From NCBI GenBank assembly GCA_963846635.1, contig CAWJXM010000007.1:4551-68550 (forward strand): 64,000 bases of DNA, in the 5' to 3' direction. Numbering within the stretch: the stretch's first letter is position 1; every line of letters starts with the position of its first letter. The position numbers and the translations under genes were made by a program. The notes below the pieces were generated by a model. It had not been told where the DNA came from, ran no database searches, and saw only the letters and a list, made by a program, of their open reading frames with translations. The DNA comes from AP-15 sp963846635 (GTDB taxonomy: Bacteria > Pseudomonadota > Alphaproteobacteria > ATCC43930 > CGMCC-115725). Shown here piece after piece: positions 18,143-27,702 of this stretch.

Positions 18143-19502
18143 ATGGGTCAACAGATCGAAAGACTGGCGCAATTCGTCGCCGAGGCACGGTGGGAGGATG
18201 TGCCTGAGCCGGTGCGCAACCATGCAAAGCTGGTGCTGCTCGACACCCTCGGCGTGATCCTGGCGGGCTCACTGCGGCCGGAAGTGGCGGCGCTGCGCCA
18301 GCAAATGGCGGCGGGTGCAACCGGCAGCGGCGCCACGGTCTATGCACCAGGCTGGCCCGAAGCCGATCCGCGCACCGCGGCCTTGCTGAACGGCATTGCC
18401 GGGCGCTCGATCGAATTGTGCGAGGGGCTGCGGTTTGTGTCGGGCCAGGCGGCGATGCAGGTCTTGCCTGGGGTGCTCGCGGTCGGCGAACACGCCGGCC
18501 GTTCGGGCCGCGACATATTGACGGCTTTGGTGCTCGGCTACGATGTCGTCGCGCGCATCGCCGGCGGGTTCACGCCGCGGCCATTGGCACATCAAAACGG
18601 GCAAGTGTCGTTACTGGCAGCGGCCGCCGCCGGGGCCAGACTGCGCGGGCTCGATGCCGCCGGGATCAGCCTTTCGATGCGCATCGCCACGGTGCTGATG
18701 CTGACGCCGAGCTATACCAATGCAGTTGCCGGCGCCACCGCGCTCAATATCGCCGGCGGCATGAGCGGGTTTGCCGCAGCCTTCGCGCCGGAACTGGCAT
18801 TAGCCGGCTTCACCGCCCAGACCGATGCGGTCGAGGAGGCGCTGACCAACCTCATCGGCGATGGATTTAGCCCCGATCGGGTATTGGACGAGCTGGGCTC
18901 GGTCTGGCACATCACCCGCAATTATTTCCGGCTTTACGCGTGCTGCAATCCGATCCACCCGGCACTCGATTGCCTCTCGGCGGCATTGCAGGAACTGCGG
19001 CCGCGTCCCGCAGAAATCGAGCGCATCGAGGTTGCAACCTATCGCTTTGCCGCAGTCATGCGGAACCCGGCGCCCCCAAATTATTTCGCCTCGAAATATT
19101 CGCTGCCGCATGCGGCAGCGGTGATGGCGGTGCGCGGCAGTGCCGGCTTTGTAGCACTCGACGATACCGCATTGCAGGACCCGGTTATTGCGGCATTGCG
19201 GACGCGCGTGCATGTCAGTGAGGACCCGGCGATGAGCGCAGTGGCGCCGCGACTGCGCCCGGCGCGCGTTACCCTGACCTTGGCCGACGGGCGCCAGGTC
19301 ACGCATTCCCGCGACAGCCATCGCGGCGACTTCCAGGACCCGTTCAGCGAGGCGGAGACTCCGCGGCAAATTCCGCGAATTGGCCGGGGTTGTGCTGAGT
19401 GCCGAAGGTGCCTCGGCAGTCGAGCGCGCCCTCGATCATTGCGAGGAATGGCGGGACGTCCGCGAACTGACCACATTGCTGCGCCAATATGGCCGCGCGT
19501 GA
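18143..19502 (+). CDS. MmgE/PrpD family protein, frameshifted near the 3' end
   Basis: From ATG 18143 the frame encodes the helical MmgE/PrpD fold: LVLLDTLGVILAG, GRSIELCEGLRF, LGYDVVARIAGG, and the C-terminal domain beginning near HPALDCL. Homologues are about 450 residues. At 19358 an extra a (gcggag-a-ctccgc) shifts the frame. In the restored frame the expected ending LRGKFRELAGVVLSAEG... runs to the TGA 19500-19502. Family members include 2-methylcitrate dehydratase and cis-aconitate decarboxylase; the actual substrate is unknown. It is divergent from the enoyl-CoA hydratase gene. Confidence 0.85.
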
Positions 19503-19637
19503 GATTATTATTCCGGGATGGCAGGCGCGGAAGCCAGGAACGCCCGCATTACTTATTTCTGTCCATCTCGATACCCATGTCTGCACGCAACCCCCGGCGG
19601 TCGGTGACCGATCGCGGCGACAAAGGAGAACTGGAGA

Positions 19638-20192
19638 GTGACTGCATTGCCATCCGATTCGGAAATTTTGGAACATCACTATCGCTATGAGCTGGACATG
19701 CTTGCCAACACCTATCGATTGCTTGATGATTTACGAATTCAGCAGAATGCGTTAATCGAGTCTTTCTGTATACGCGCTCGTAATTTGGTTGAATTTTTCT
19801 GCAAAAAAGATAAAGGTGGAAAATATACGGAAGAGAGCTACGTGCCATTTGGTAGTAATAAACCTCAAATTGACAAGCTCAACATTCTTATAAATCAACA
19901 GATATCTCATTTGGATGTTAAGAAACGAACCGTTGATGACGGTGAAAAACTCTCTGGTAAGGAATTCTCTGAATTAATTACGATTATCAGCGCAGAAACG
20001 ATTGAATTTCGGAAACATCTTAAACCATCCTATCGGGGAATGAGCATAGAGGTAATCATGCAGCAGCAGATTCCGCGTGGTCCGTCGGCATTGGCTCAAA
20101 ATCTCCCTACTTCAGCACCGACAGCCCCATTCGCATCAACCACAACGACACCAACAGCCCTCGTCCTCCCGCGCAATAGGATTGCTGAGTGA
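19638..20192 (+). CDS. AT-rich orphan protein of unknown function
   Basis: 184 residues beginning at GTG 19638, with aaggagaa ending about 8 bases upstream. The gene is conspicuously AT-rich among GC-rich neighbours and has many Lys, Asn and Ile codons, so it was probably acquired from elsewhere. The first 140 residues look helical (LEHHYRYELDMLANTYRLLD; an RARNLVEFFC segment). The C-terminal 40 residues are low-complexity Pro/Ala/Thr. I do not recognise the family. RARNLxEFF-type motifs occur in small uncharacterised proteins, but no function can be assigned. It ends 18 bases before the corrected end of the convergent hydroxylase gene. Confidence 0.65.
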   Translation: MTALPSDSEILEHHYRYELDMLANTYRLLDDLRIQQNALIESFCIRARNLVEFFCKKDKGGKYTEESYVPFGSNKPQIDKLNILINQQISHLDVKKRTVDDGEKLSGKEFSELITIISAETIEFRKHLKPSYRGMSIEVIMQQQIPRGPSALAQNLPTSAPTAPFASTTTTPTALVLPRNRIAE

Positions 20193-20209
20193 GGGACACC
20201 GCTCCACCA

Positions 20210-22340
20210 CTACAAGTTCAATAGCGCGGCCATGACGCGCTCTCGGGTTAAGGGCAGGTCGCGCAGCCTCGCACCGAGCGCCATGTGCCACGGCGTTGCC
20301 GATGGCGGCGACAGTCGGGCCGCCCGCCGCCTCGCCGACGCCGAGCGGCGGCAGATCGGCAGCCGCACCCACAAGCTCGACCGTGACCTCGGGCACTTCG
20401 GTGAAGCGCAGTACCGGGTAGCCCTCCCAATCGCGCGAGCTGATCCCGACGGTGTCGAGCCGCACGCCTTCCTTTAGCGCCCAGCTCGCGGCCTGGAGGA
20501 TGCCGCCTTCGAGCTGGTTGATCGCCCCATCGGGGTTGATCACGAGCCCGGCATCGCAAGCGCACCACACCCGCGTCAGGCGTACCTGTTCGTCGACCTC
20601 GACTTCGGCGACGACCGCAGCATAGGCGGCCATGTTTTTGTAACGGGCGAAGCCGATCCCACGGCCCTGGCCGGTGCCGGACGGCAACGCCGTCTGCCAG
20701 CCGCTGATCCGCGCCGCATGCTCAACCACGGCCCGGGCGCGTGCGTCGGGCAACACCGAAAGCCGGTAGGCGACCGGGTCCTCTCCGGAGCGCTCGGCCA
20801 ACTCGTCGATCGCGGACTCGATCGCGAAGACGTTGAGTGTGGCGCCGAGACCGCGCAACGACGAGGTGCGCACCGGCGTCTCGGGGATCAAATGATGGAC
20901 GATGCGCTTGGCCGCAAAGCCGTAAAGCGGCTCGCCATTGCGCGTGCCCGCACCGGGCGGGTTTGACAACTCGGTGGCAGGGGGTGCGGGCGGCGGGTCG
21001 GGCAGCGCCTCGGCCGCCAGCAGATTGCCACCGCCGCCCGGCCGGCTGCTGTGCCGGCCGCTCCAGATCTCGGTCGTCCAGTCGGCCGGCCGGCCGGCCT
21101 CATCGAGGGCGGCTCGCGCGGTCACGACCATCGCCGGGCTGACCGGCTCGAAGCCGAACTCCTCTTCGCGCCGCCAGCGCACTCGGACCGGCTTGCCCGA
21201 GGTCTGCATCGCGATGACCGCGGCATCGGTCGCGGCATCGTCGGCGCCGTTGTGGCCGTAGCAGCCCGGCCCCTGCACATGTCTGACCGAGATCATCGCC
21301 GGGTCGAGCTTTAGGGTGCGGGCGAGCGCATCGCGCAGCGGGAACACTCCTTGCGAATGCGTCCACACTTCGAGCCGCCCATCCCGATAAAGCGCCACCC
21401 CGCAGGACGGGGCCACCGAGGCATGCGCGATATGCATGCGCGTATAAGTCGCCTCGTACCGGTTTGCTGCCGGGGTCGGCGCCGGCGACGGCGGGGCGCC
21501 GACGACGCGATCGATCGCGGGCTGCTGCAAAAGCCAGCGCGCCTCTTCCTGAAACGGGTTGATCGGGTCGAGGCCGTCCCAGGCGACATGGCTCGACGCC
21601 ACCGCCGCAACCGCTTCGACGACGGTTTCGTCGGGGCCGGTTATCGCGAGAAAATTGCCGTTGCGGATGATCTCGATCGGCCCCTTCGCCGTCCGCCTCA
21701 AAGCGGCTTCGTCAACAGCTTTTAGCGTTGCGCCGCGCCGCGGTTGGCGCACAACGCGCGCGTGCAGCATGCCGTCGAGCGCCATGTCGTGCAAAAAGAT
21801 CGGTTCGCCAAACACTTTGGCAGCGAGGTCGACGCGCGGCGCGTTGGTCCCGACGATGCGCCTGGGTCCCGATGTCCTGGTTGATGCAGCCCCCCGGGCG
21901 GGGCGTGCGAGATCGACCGCCGCGGCAAGCGACCAGTAGTCATGTCCGGTAGGCTCGCCGCGATGAGTGATGGCGCCGTCTTCGACCGCGAGATCGGCGC
22001 GCGAATAACCAAGGGCCGCCGCGGCGTGGTCGAGAAAGGCCGCGCGCACCTCGGCGCAGGCCAGGCGCAACGCGACGCCGCCGAATTGGATCGATTGGCT
22101 GCCCGCGGTGTAGCCCTCATTCGGGGTCAAATCGGTGTCGCCGGAGCGCAGCAAGATACGCTCGAGCCTCACCCCAAGCTCCTCGGCCGCGATCTGGCGC
22201 ATCGCAGTCAAGACCCCTTGCCCGATCTCGACCCGGCCAGTCGAGACCGTCACGCGGCCCGGCTCGCCAAACCCGACCCAGCGATCAAGCCGAGGGTTCG
22301 CGGCAAGCAGCGGCGGCAATCCGGGTGCGGCGGCGCTCAC
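20210..22340 (-). CDS. Molybdenum hydroxylase large subunit (IorB/NicB-like), 3' frameshift
   Basis: About 710 residues of a xanthine-dehydrogenase-family molybdopterin-binding subunit. Seen: VEIGQGVLTAM, a QGVFPLRDALARTL segment, RTSSLRGLGA, and near the end GVGEAAGGPTVAAIGNAV, whose Glu is the catalytic base of the family. A two-base loss near 20288-20293 shifts the frame. In the corrected frame the usual ending HMALGARLRDLPLTRERVMAALL runs to the TAG at 20210-20212. With only a small 2Fe-2S partner and no FAD subunit, it resembles the isoquinoline 1-oxidoreductase and nicotinate dehydrogenase types, which hydroxylate N-heterocycles or aldehydes. It lacks the CO dehydrogenase AYxCSFR loop. 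Confidence 0.85.
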
Positions 22341-22819
22341 CGCGCACCTCCTTCCTCGCGCATACGTTCTGCAGCACGCGCTACAGCGCGCAGGATGCGG
22401 TTGTGGCTGCCACAGCGGCAGATGTTGTCGTCCAGCGCCTCAGCGATCTCGCGCCGCGACGGCGCCGGGTTGCGGTCGAGCAAGGCTTTTGCCGAGATCA
22501 GGATGCCGGGGAGGCAATAGCCGCACTGGCCCGCCTGCTCGTCGAGAAAGGCTTGCTGCAGCGGATGCGGGCGTTCGGGCGTGCCGAGCCCTTCGATGGT
22601 CAGGATTTGCTTGCCGGTCAGCGTCGATAAGGCCTTGCCGCAAGATTTCTCGGGCCGACCATCGACGAGCACCATGCAGCAGCCGCATTGTTCGAGGCCG
22701 CAACCGAATTTCGTTCCGAAGAGGCCGAGACGATTGCGCAAGATATCGAGGAGCGGGGTATCGGCATCCGCGCTGACGCTGACCTCGCGTCCGTTCACGA
22801 TCAGATCGACTGTTGGCAT
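22337..22819 (-). CDS. Molybdenum hydroxylase [2Fe-2S] subunit (IorA/NicA-like)
   Basis: 160 residues, full length. The N-terminal plant-type ferredoxin centre is built by KFGCGLEQCGCCMV and its later Cys (ExSCGKALS). The second, helical 2Fe-2S domain has QCGYCLPGILISAKALL and NICRCGSHNRILRA. It carries electrons from the Mo site to an external acceptor. Its stop overlaps the large-subunit ATG (22337-22340), so the two are coupled. The CoxD/CoxE/XdhC/MocA-like operon at 10.8-15.7 kb is the likely maturation machinery. Confidence 0.93.
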   Translation of the reverse strand: MPTVDLIVNGREVSVSADADTPLLDILRNRLGLFGTKFGCGLEQCGCCMVLVDGRPEKSCGKALSTLTGKQILTIEGLGTPERPHPLQQAFLDEQAGQCGYCLPGILISAKALLDRNPAPSRREIAEALDDNICRCGSHNRILRAVARAAERMREEGGAR

Positions 22820-22975
22820 TCCTGTCTCGCCGGCGGCCGGAAAAACAGGACTATATCAGCTGCGGCGGCTGCGGGAATGCTCTGACGCTTTTGCGGCGGT
22901 ATGGTTCCTTCGTGCCGCCGATAGGCCGTTTCCGAAGATGGGGCGGCAGGATCGGCCGCCGCCCTGGTTTGCTAA

Positions 22976-23521
22976 TCAGCTCTGCCTGACCTCGATTTTC
23001 TTTGGTTGTCTCTGGGCTTCTGCGGTTTTCGGCATCTCGATCGTCAGCACACCTTTTGAGAAGTCGGCAGAGATCTTGTCACGATCGACACTCGCCGGCA
23101 GCTCGAAAGCCCGCTGAAACGAGCCATAGGCGCGTTCCGAGAAATGATAGTTCTTGTCCTTTTGCTCGCTCTCCTGGCGTTTCTCGCCCTTGAGCACCAG
23201 CATGTCGCCGGAAATCGTCAACTCGACATCCTTGGCGTCGAGACCAGGCAATTCCGCAGTGATTTTGTACGATTTTTCGTCTTCGCTCATATCGATCGCC
23301 GGCACACCAAAGCTGAAAGAGCTCTGCCGCATCGCCGGTCCCATGTCGAACATCCGCCGCAAAGAGGGCAAGCCGAAGCTGCCCGAGAAGCGATCGAACA
23401 GCCTATCCATCTCGCCGCGGAAGGACTGCCATACATCCGGGACCGCAGGGGTCGTCCCTTGCGATACCGGTTGCGATGACCTTTTGACTTCGACTGGTGC
23501 ATCCGCCATCACTGTCTCCAT
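22976..23521 (-). CDS. Hsp20/alpha-crystallin small heat shock protein
   Basis: 181 residues (start ATG 23521, or the ATG at 23509 which begins MADAPVEVKR). The alpha-crystallin domain spans about residues 70-175, with ELPGLDAKDVELTISGDML and the closing GVLTIEMPKT strand. The N-terminal arm contains an amphipathic FRGEMDRLFDRFSGSFG helix, typical of the class that binds unfolding proteins without ATP. It lies upstream of the cytochrome bd and CBS genes in what looks like a stress/low-oxygen block. No heat-shock promoter element was identified. Confidence 0.92.
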   Translation of the reverse strand: METVMADAPVEVKRSSQPVSQGTTPAVPDVWQSFRGEMDRLFDRFSGSFGLPSLRRMFDMGPAMRQSSFSFGVPAIDMSEDEKSYKITAELPGLDAKDVELTISGDMLVLKGEKRQESEQKDKNYHFSERAYGSFQRAFELPASVDRDKISADFSKGVLTIEMPKTAEAQRQPKKIEVRQS

Positions 23522-23632
23522 CGATGCTTACATTAAAGATGGGCATATGGCCCGGCGGAGAGGCTAACCTCCACCCGCCGACCGGCCATTGATCCAGCGC
23601 AATAGAACGCTTCGGCGGTGCAGAGGTTGCCG

Positions 23633-23740
23633 TTATCGTGATTGCCCGTCGCGTGGCTCATCAAGTTCGAGCCACATCGCGTTCAACACCGCAAACGAGC
23701 AGGCAAGGCCGAGGCCGAGGACCCACGAGAAATACCACAT
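23633..23740 (-). CDS. cydX: CydX, small subunit of cytochrome bd oxidase
   Basis: A 35-residue ORF, MWYFSWVLGLGLACSFAVLN followed by AMWLELDEP, matches the CydX/YbgT family almost perfectly: an MWYF start, one membrane helix and the conserved AMW(L/Y)E turn. It begins 15 bases after the cydB stop and has AAGGAG about 10 bases upstream of its ATG. CydX stabilises the haem centres of the CydAB oxidase in the inner membrane. Confidence 0.92.
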   Translation of the reverse strand: MWYFSWVLGLGLACSFAVLNAMWLELDEPRDGQSR

Positions 23741-23755
23741 CGAAAAGATGCTCCT

Positions 23756-24902
23756 TTAATAGAGCGCGTGTTCGTCGCGCCTGATCGCCTCCGCCGTCAC
23801 CGGGCCGCGCATGACGCGAAATATCCAGCCGGTGTAGAAAATGACGATCGGCAGGAAGACCAAGGTCGCGATCAGCATGATGAACAGGGTCGTCTGACTG
23901 CTCGAAGCGTCCCACACCGTCAGGCTGCTGCGCGGGTCGAGCGATGACGGCAGCAGGAACGGAAAGAGGCTGAAGCCTGCGGTCGCGATAATGCCGGCAA
24001 CACCGCAACCGCTGGCGACAAAGGCGGCGAGCCGCCGTTCCGCCCGCAGCAGGAACCAGGCCAGCGCGGCGCCGAGATAGGCGAGTGTGGGTGCGGCGAT
24101 CGTCGCGGGATAAGCGCGGTAATTCGCGAGCCAGGCGCCGGCGGTCTCTACGACGCTCTTGTTCAGCGGGTTCGACGGTGCGGCCGGATCAATGCCGCCG
24201 CGAATGACATAGCCGTTAATGCCGTGAGCCAGCCACAAACCGGCCAGCGAAAACAGCACGATCACGGCGAGGGCGGCCCAGGATGCGGCCCATTGTGCGC
24301 GCCGCGCCAAGGCGCCCTCGGTTTTGTAGGCGAGCCAGGCGCCGCCATGCATCGCCAGCATCGCAACGCTGACGATGCCGCACAGCAATGCCCAGGGATT
24401 GAGCAGCCCCAACAAACCGCCTTGGTAAGTGACGCGCAGCGTGTCGTCGAAGCGGAACGGCACGCCGAGGAACAGGTTGCCGAACGCAACCCCAAAGACC
24501 AGTGCCGGAACAACCCCCGAGACAAAGAACGCCCAGTCCCAGATCTTCCGCCAATTCGCGATCTTCAAGCTTGCTGCGAAAGGTAAAGGCGACCGGCCGC
24601 AATATCAGCGCCGCCAGCACCAGAAACATCGCCAGGTAAAACCCGGAAAACGACACGGCGTAGAGCGGCGGCCATGCGGCGAACGCCGCACCCCCGCCGA
24701 GGATAAACCAGACTTGGTTGCCCTCCCAGACCGGGCCGATCGCGTTCAGCAGCATGCGCTTTTCGATGTCGGTCCGAGCGACAAAGGGCTGCAGCAGAGC
24801 GGCGCCGATGTCGAAACCGTCCGTGACCGCAAAACCGATCAGCAGCACGCCAAGAAACGCCCACCACACGAGGCGCAGGATTGCATAGTCGATCGGGATC
24901 AT
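23756..24902 (-). CDS. cydB: Cytochrome bd ubiquinol oxidase subunit II, frameshifted
   Basis: ATG 24902 (MIPIDYAILRLVWW) has AGGAGG six bases upstream. Family motifs are GFAVTDGFDIGAA, NAIGPVWEGNQVW and later FPFLLPSSLDP. The frame breaks near 24557: the first frame reads FRSKLEDRE and the second continues NWRKIWDWAFFVSG, so one base is extra (cgc-g-aattgg). The second frame runs to the TAA 23756-23758. The protein is an integral membrane partner of CydA in the high-affinity, cyanide-insensitive quinol oxidase. Everything except the indel looks conserved, so sequencing error is a serious possibility. Confidence 0.88.
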
Positions 24903-24913
24903 CGGCGTCCTCC

Positions 24914-26474
24914 TCAATCCTCGCCGGCCGCGGCGACGACCCGCCGCTGTCCAATGACGGCGGGCGCCTCGGGGCCGAGCCGTATGTATTTAACCATCAG
25001 GTACATCTCGACGATTGCGAGGGTGCTGTAGAACAGCACAAATCCGCTAAGGCTGAACCAGACGTTGCCAGCGGGCTCGTTAGAGGCGGCAAGAAACGTC
25101 GGGAGCACGCCGTCGATAATCCAAGGCTGCCGGCCATACTCGGCGACGATCCACCCCAGTTCGGCGGCGAGCCAGGGCAAGGGGAGGCTCCATAATACCA
25201 GTCTGCAGGAACCAGCGCCGCTCGAGATCGCGCCGGCACGACAAATAAAAGGCGAATGCGAACAGCAGGATGAAATAGAAGCCAAAGCCGACCATAAAGC
25301 GGAACACCCAAAACAAGACCGGAACATCGGGCACGGTGCTCAGTGCCGCCTCTTGGATCTGGGCGTCGGTTGCGTTTTCGATATCCGGGCGGATGCGCTT
25401 CAACAATAGCGCATAACCGAGGTCACCGACCGCCGATTCCATCTGCGGCGGCACCGTCGTCGCCTGAGCCGCTCGCAGTTGCGAGAGCTCCTTATAGCCG
25501 ACGAGACCGTTGCGGATGCGCTCTTCGGCTTCCGCCACAAGCTGATCGATGCCGGCGATGGGCTGGTCGAGCGAGCGCGTGGCAATCAGACCCATCACCC
25601 ACGGCACCCTGATCGCAAAATGGGTCGTGTGAGTTCTCAGATCGGGAAGGCCAAACAACGTGAAGCTCGCCGGCGGCGACTGGGTCTCCCACATCGCCTC
25701 GATCGCGGCGATTTTCATCTTTTGGTTGATGTCGACCATGTAACCGCTCTCGTCGCCAAGCACGACGACAGACAACGCGGAGGCGAGCCCAAAGCTCGCG
25801 GCGACCGTCATCGAGCGCCGGGCGAACGCCTTGTTCCGGCCGCGCAACAGGTAAAACGCGCTGACCGCCAATACGAACATCGAGCCGGTCACATAGCCGG
25901 CGCTGACCGTATGCACAAACTTTGCTTGGGCCACCGGATTGAACAGCACGTCATAGAACGAGGCGACTTCCATGCGCATCGTCGCCGGATTGAACCGGGC
26001 GCCGACCGGATACTGCATCCAGGCATTGGCGATCAGGATCCACAGAGCGGAAAGGTTGCTGCCGATCGCGACGAGCCAAGTCACGACTAAATGGCCGACC
26101 CGGCTCAACCGGTCCCAACCAAAGAAAAACAGACCGATAAAGCTCGCTTCGAGAAAAAATGCCATCAGGCCTTCGATCGCGAGCGGGGCGCCAAAGATGT
26201 CGCCCACGTAATGCGCATAATAGGCCCAGTTGGTGCCAAACTGGAATTCCATCGTAATCCCGGTGGCAACCCCCATCGCAAAGTTGATGCCGAATAAAAT
26301 ACCCCAGAACTTGGTCATTTCGCGCCAGATCGCGCGGCCGGTCATGACATAGACTGTCTCCATGATGGCGATCAGCAGCGACAGCCCGAGCGTCAACGGC
26401 ACGAACAGAAAGTGATAAAGGGCGGTCAGCGCGAACTGCAGGCGCGACAGGTCGACGACATCGATGGACGGCAT
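24914..26474 (-). CDS. cydA: Cytochrome bd ubiquinol oxidase subunit I, frameshifted
   Basis: ATG 26474 starts MPSIDVVDLSRLQFALTALY, one base after the cydP stop. Seen: LSRLQFALTALYHFLFVPLT with the haem b595 His, FFFGWDRLS, GDESGYMVD, and further on GWIVAEYGRQPWIIDG, the quinol-side motif (family GW..(T/A)E.GRQPW). Near 25197-25203 one extra base breaks the frame (WFLQ-a-LVLWSLPLPWLAAELGW). The restored frame ends at 24914 with VVAAAGED. The Q-loop between helices 6 and 7 is of the short type. CydA binds the three haems and oxidises quinol. Confidence 0.9.
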
Positions 26475-26475
26475 G

Positions 26476-26676
26476 TCAATGCTTTCCCTGGGTTTGCGCC
26501 GGCTGACCGAAGAGCGCTGCGATCTGGGCGGGGGTAACCTGGGCGCGATGGCCCGGCCCGAAGAACACGACGTACAAAACGGCAAGCGCGAGCATCTTGA
26601 ACAGTAGCGCCCAGGCAATCTCTCGGCGCAGCCCGTGACTGCGCGATGCGGTCGAGAAAGTACGGTTGAAGGCCAT
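26476..26676 (-). CDS. cydP: CydP-like small membrane protein of the cyd operon
   Basis: 66 residues from ATG 26676: MAFNRTFSTASRSHGLRREI, then one membrane helix ALLFKMLALAVLYVVFFG and a short Ala/Gln-rich tail. This matches the putative cytochrome oxidase small subunit CydP found just upstream of cydA in many proteobacteria. Its stop is separated from the cydA ATG by a single base, so the four cyd genes (P-A-B-X) form one operon. An FNR-type box lies 93 bases upstream. Confidence 0.8.
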   Translation of the reverse strand: MAFNRTFSTASRSHGLRREIAWALLFKMLALAVLYVVFFGPGHRAQVTPAQIAALFGQPAQTQGKH

Positions 26677-26768
26677 CCGGCAGATCCACGGCAATAAACG
26701 CGAAAAGCACCCGGTTCCGCGACACGGAACGACGGGGCTATTCAGACGCCATGGGTGCCGTCGTGACT

Positions 26769-26782
26769 TTGATCCAGATCAA
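26769..26782. promoter_or_regulatory. FNR/Anr/FixK-type box upstream of the cyd operon
   Basis: ttgatccagatcaa is a perfect match to TTGAT-N4-ATCAA. It lies 93 bases upstream of cydP on the minus strand. CRP/FNR regulators of this class activate cytochrome bd genes when oxygen is low. Near-identical boxes stand at 27496 and 28911. Confidence 0.8.
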
Positions 26783-26911
26783 ATAAAATCGTGATGACGA
26801 CGGCGAAATCAGCGCCGCTGTGGCAAGCGGTCTGTTCAGGGCCTTGGCCTTGCCGCGGATCATTTTTCACCTTTCGGGCGGCAGCCGCCGCCTCGCCGCC
26901 CGGAGCACCGG

Positions 26912-27331
26912 TTATAGGCGCTCCCACAGACCGGTTTCCTCGTTGAGCCGGTCGAGTTCGAGACCGCTGAAATCGAACCTTGACACAATGCCGACCATCT
27001 TGCCGTCCTCAACGACCGGAACGTGACGGTAGCGCCCATCTTCCATAAGCCGTAACGCCTCGATCGCCGTCATGTGCGGCGGTATCGAGGTCGGTTCGCG
27101 TGTCATCACCTCGTCGAGCCTGGTGCGGGCAGCGCTTTTGCCTTCGGCCAGCACGCGGTGGACCGCGTCCCGGCCGGTGAAGATGCCGAGAAGGCGATTG
27201 TCGTCCTCGGCTACGACCAGCACCGCACCGACGCGGCGATCGCGCATCCGACGGCACGCCTCGCGTACCGAAGCGGTTGGCGGCAGCATCAACGGATCCT
27301 GATGTCGCACGAGATCTGCCATTTTGCGCAT
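26912..27331 (-). CDS. Two-CBS-domain protein
   Basis: 139 residues starting at ATG 27331 (GGAGG eight bases upstream; the ATG at 27337 is too close to it). CBS1 runs from about residue 10 to 65 (VREACRRMRDRRVGAVLVV; LLGIFTGRDAVHRVL) and CBS2 from about 75 to 130 (TAIEALRLMEDGRYRHVPVV; MVGIVSRFDF). Such stand-alone CBS pairs bind adenine nucleotides and tune partner proteins; the partner is not evident. It is probably controlled by the FNR-type box at 27496-27509. Confidence 0.88.
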   Translation of the reverse strand: MRKMADLVRHQDPLMLPPTASVREACRRMRDRRVGAVLVVAEDDNRLLGIFTGRDAVHRVLAEGKSAARTRLDEVMTREPTSIPPHMTAIEALRLMEDGRYRHVPVVEDGKMVGIVSRFDFSGLELDRLNEETGLWERL

Positions 27332-27495
27332 CGTCATCGCCTCCGTCGGGAACGAGGCTGGTCGCCCTGGTCTTGTTGTTGCTCCCTGCCCTCGGCATAA
27401 GCACCGATCGATGAACAAACGCGACAACGCGTCATCGGCCCTCCCTCCCTCCTACTCTGGAAAGTGAACATGGCGTGTCGAGCAGGGTTCGTCGC

Positions 27496-27509
27496 ATGAT
27501 CTGGATCAA
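27496..27509. promoter_or_regulatory. FNR/Anr/FixK-type box upstream of the first CBS gene
   Basis: atgatctggatcaa differs from the perfect TTGAT-N4-ATCAA dyad by one outer base and has the same ctgg/ccag spacer as the cyd box. It lies 165 bases upstream of the CBS gene on the minus strand. Confidence 0.65.
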
Positions 27510-27698
27510 TTCGACCCACCGTTGGGTTGGTTTGCGGCGCGCCCCTCTGGCACCGAGTCCGTCTACAAGATCTACGCCGAGAGCTTCAAGGACGAGGTTC
27601 ATCTCGCCCGCATCGTCCGCGAAGCCCGGGTCGAACGTAGCGAACGCGCTCGCCTCGTAAGGGCGTGTCTCACTCGGACTGCCGCAAATCCGCGCTGA
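27510..27698 (+). pseudogene. pgm: Phosphoglucomutase C-terminal remnant
   Basis: A plus frame through this spacer reads GWFAARPSGTESVYKIYAES followed by FKDEVHLARIVREA and ends at the TGA 27696-27698. RPSGTE is the phosphate-binding loop of domain 4 of alpha-D-phosphohexomutases, and GWFAARPSGTE..YKIYAESF is the typical end of Pgm. The other ~480 residues are absent: the frame starts only a few codons earlier, next to the FNR-type box. It therefore looks like the scar of a deletion joining pgm to this stress block. Confidence 0.75.
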
Positions 27699-27702
27699 AC
27701 TT

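Noticed and set aside
10783..22819. Aerobic CO dehydrogenase (cox) operon
   Set aside because: CoxD/E/F-like maturation genes are present, but there is no CoxM FAD subunit, and the large subunit lacks the AYxCSFR active-site loop; it fits the isoquinoline/nicotinate-type two-subunit group better.
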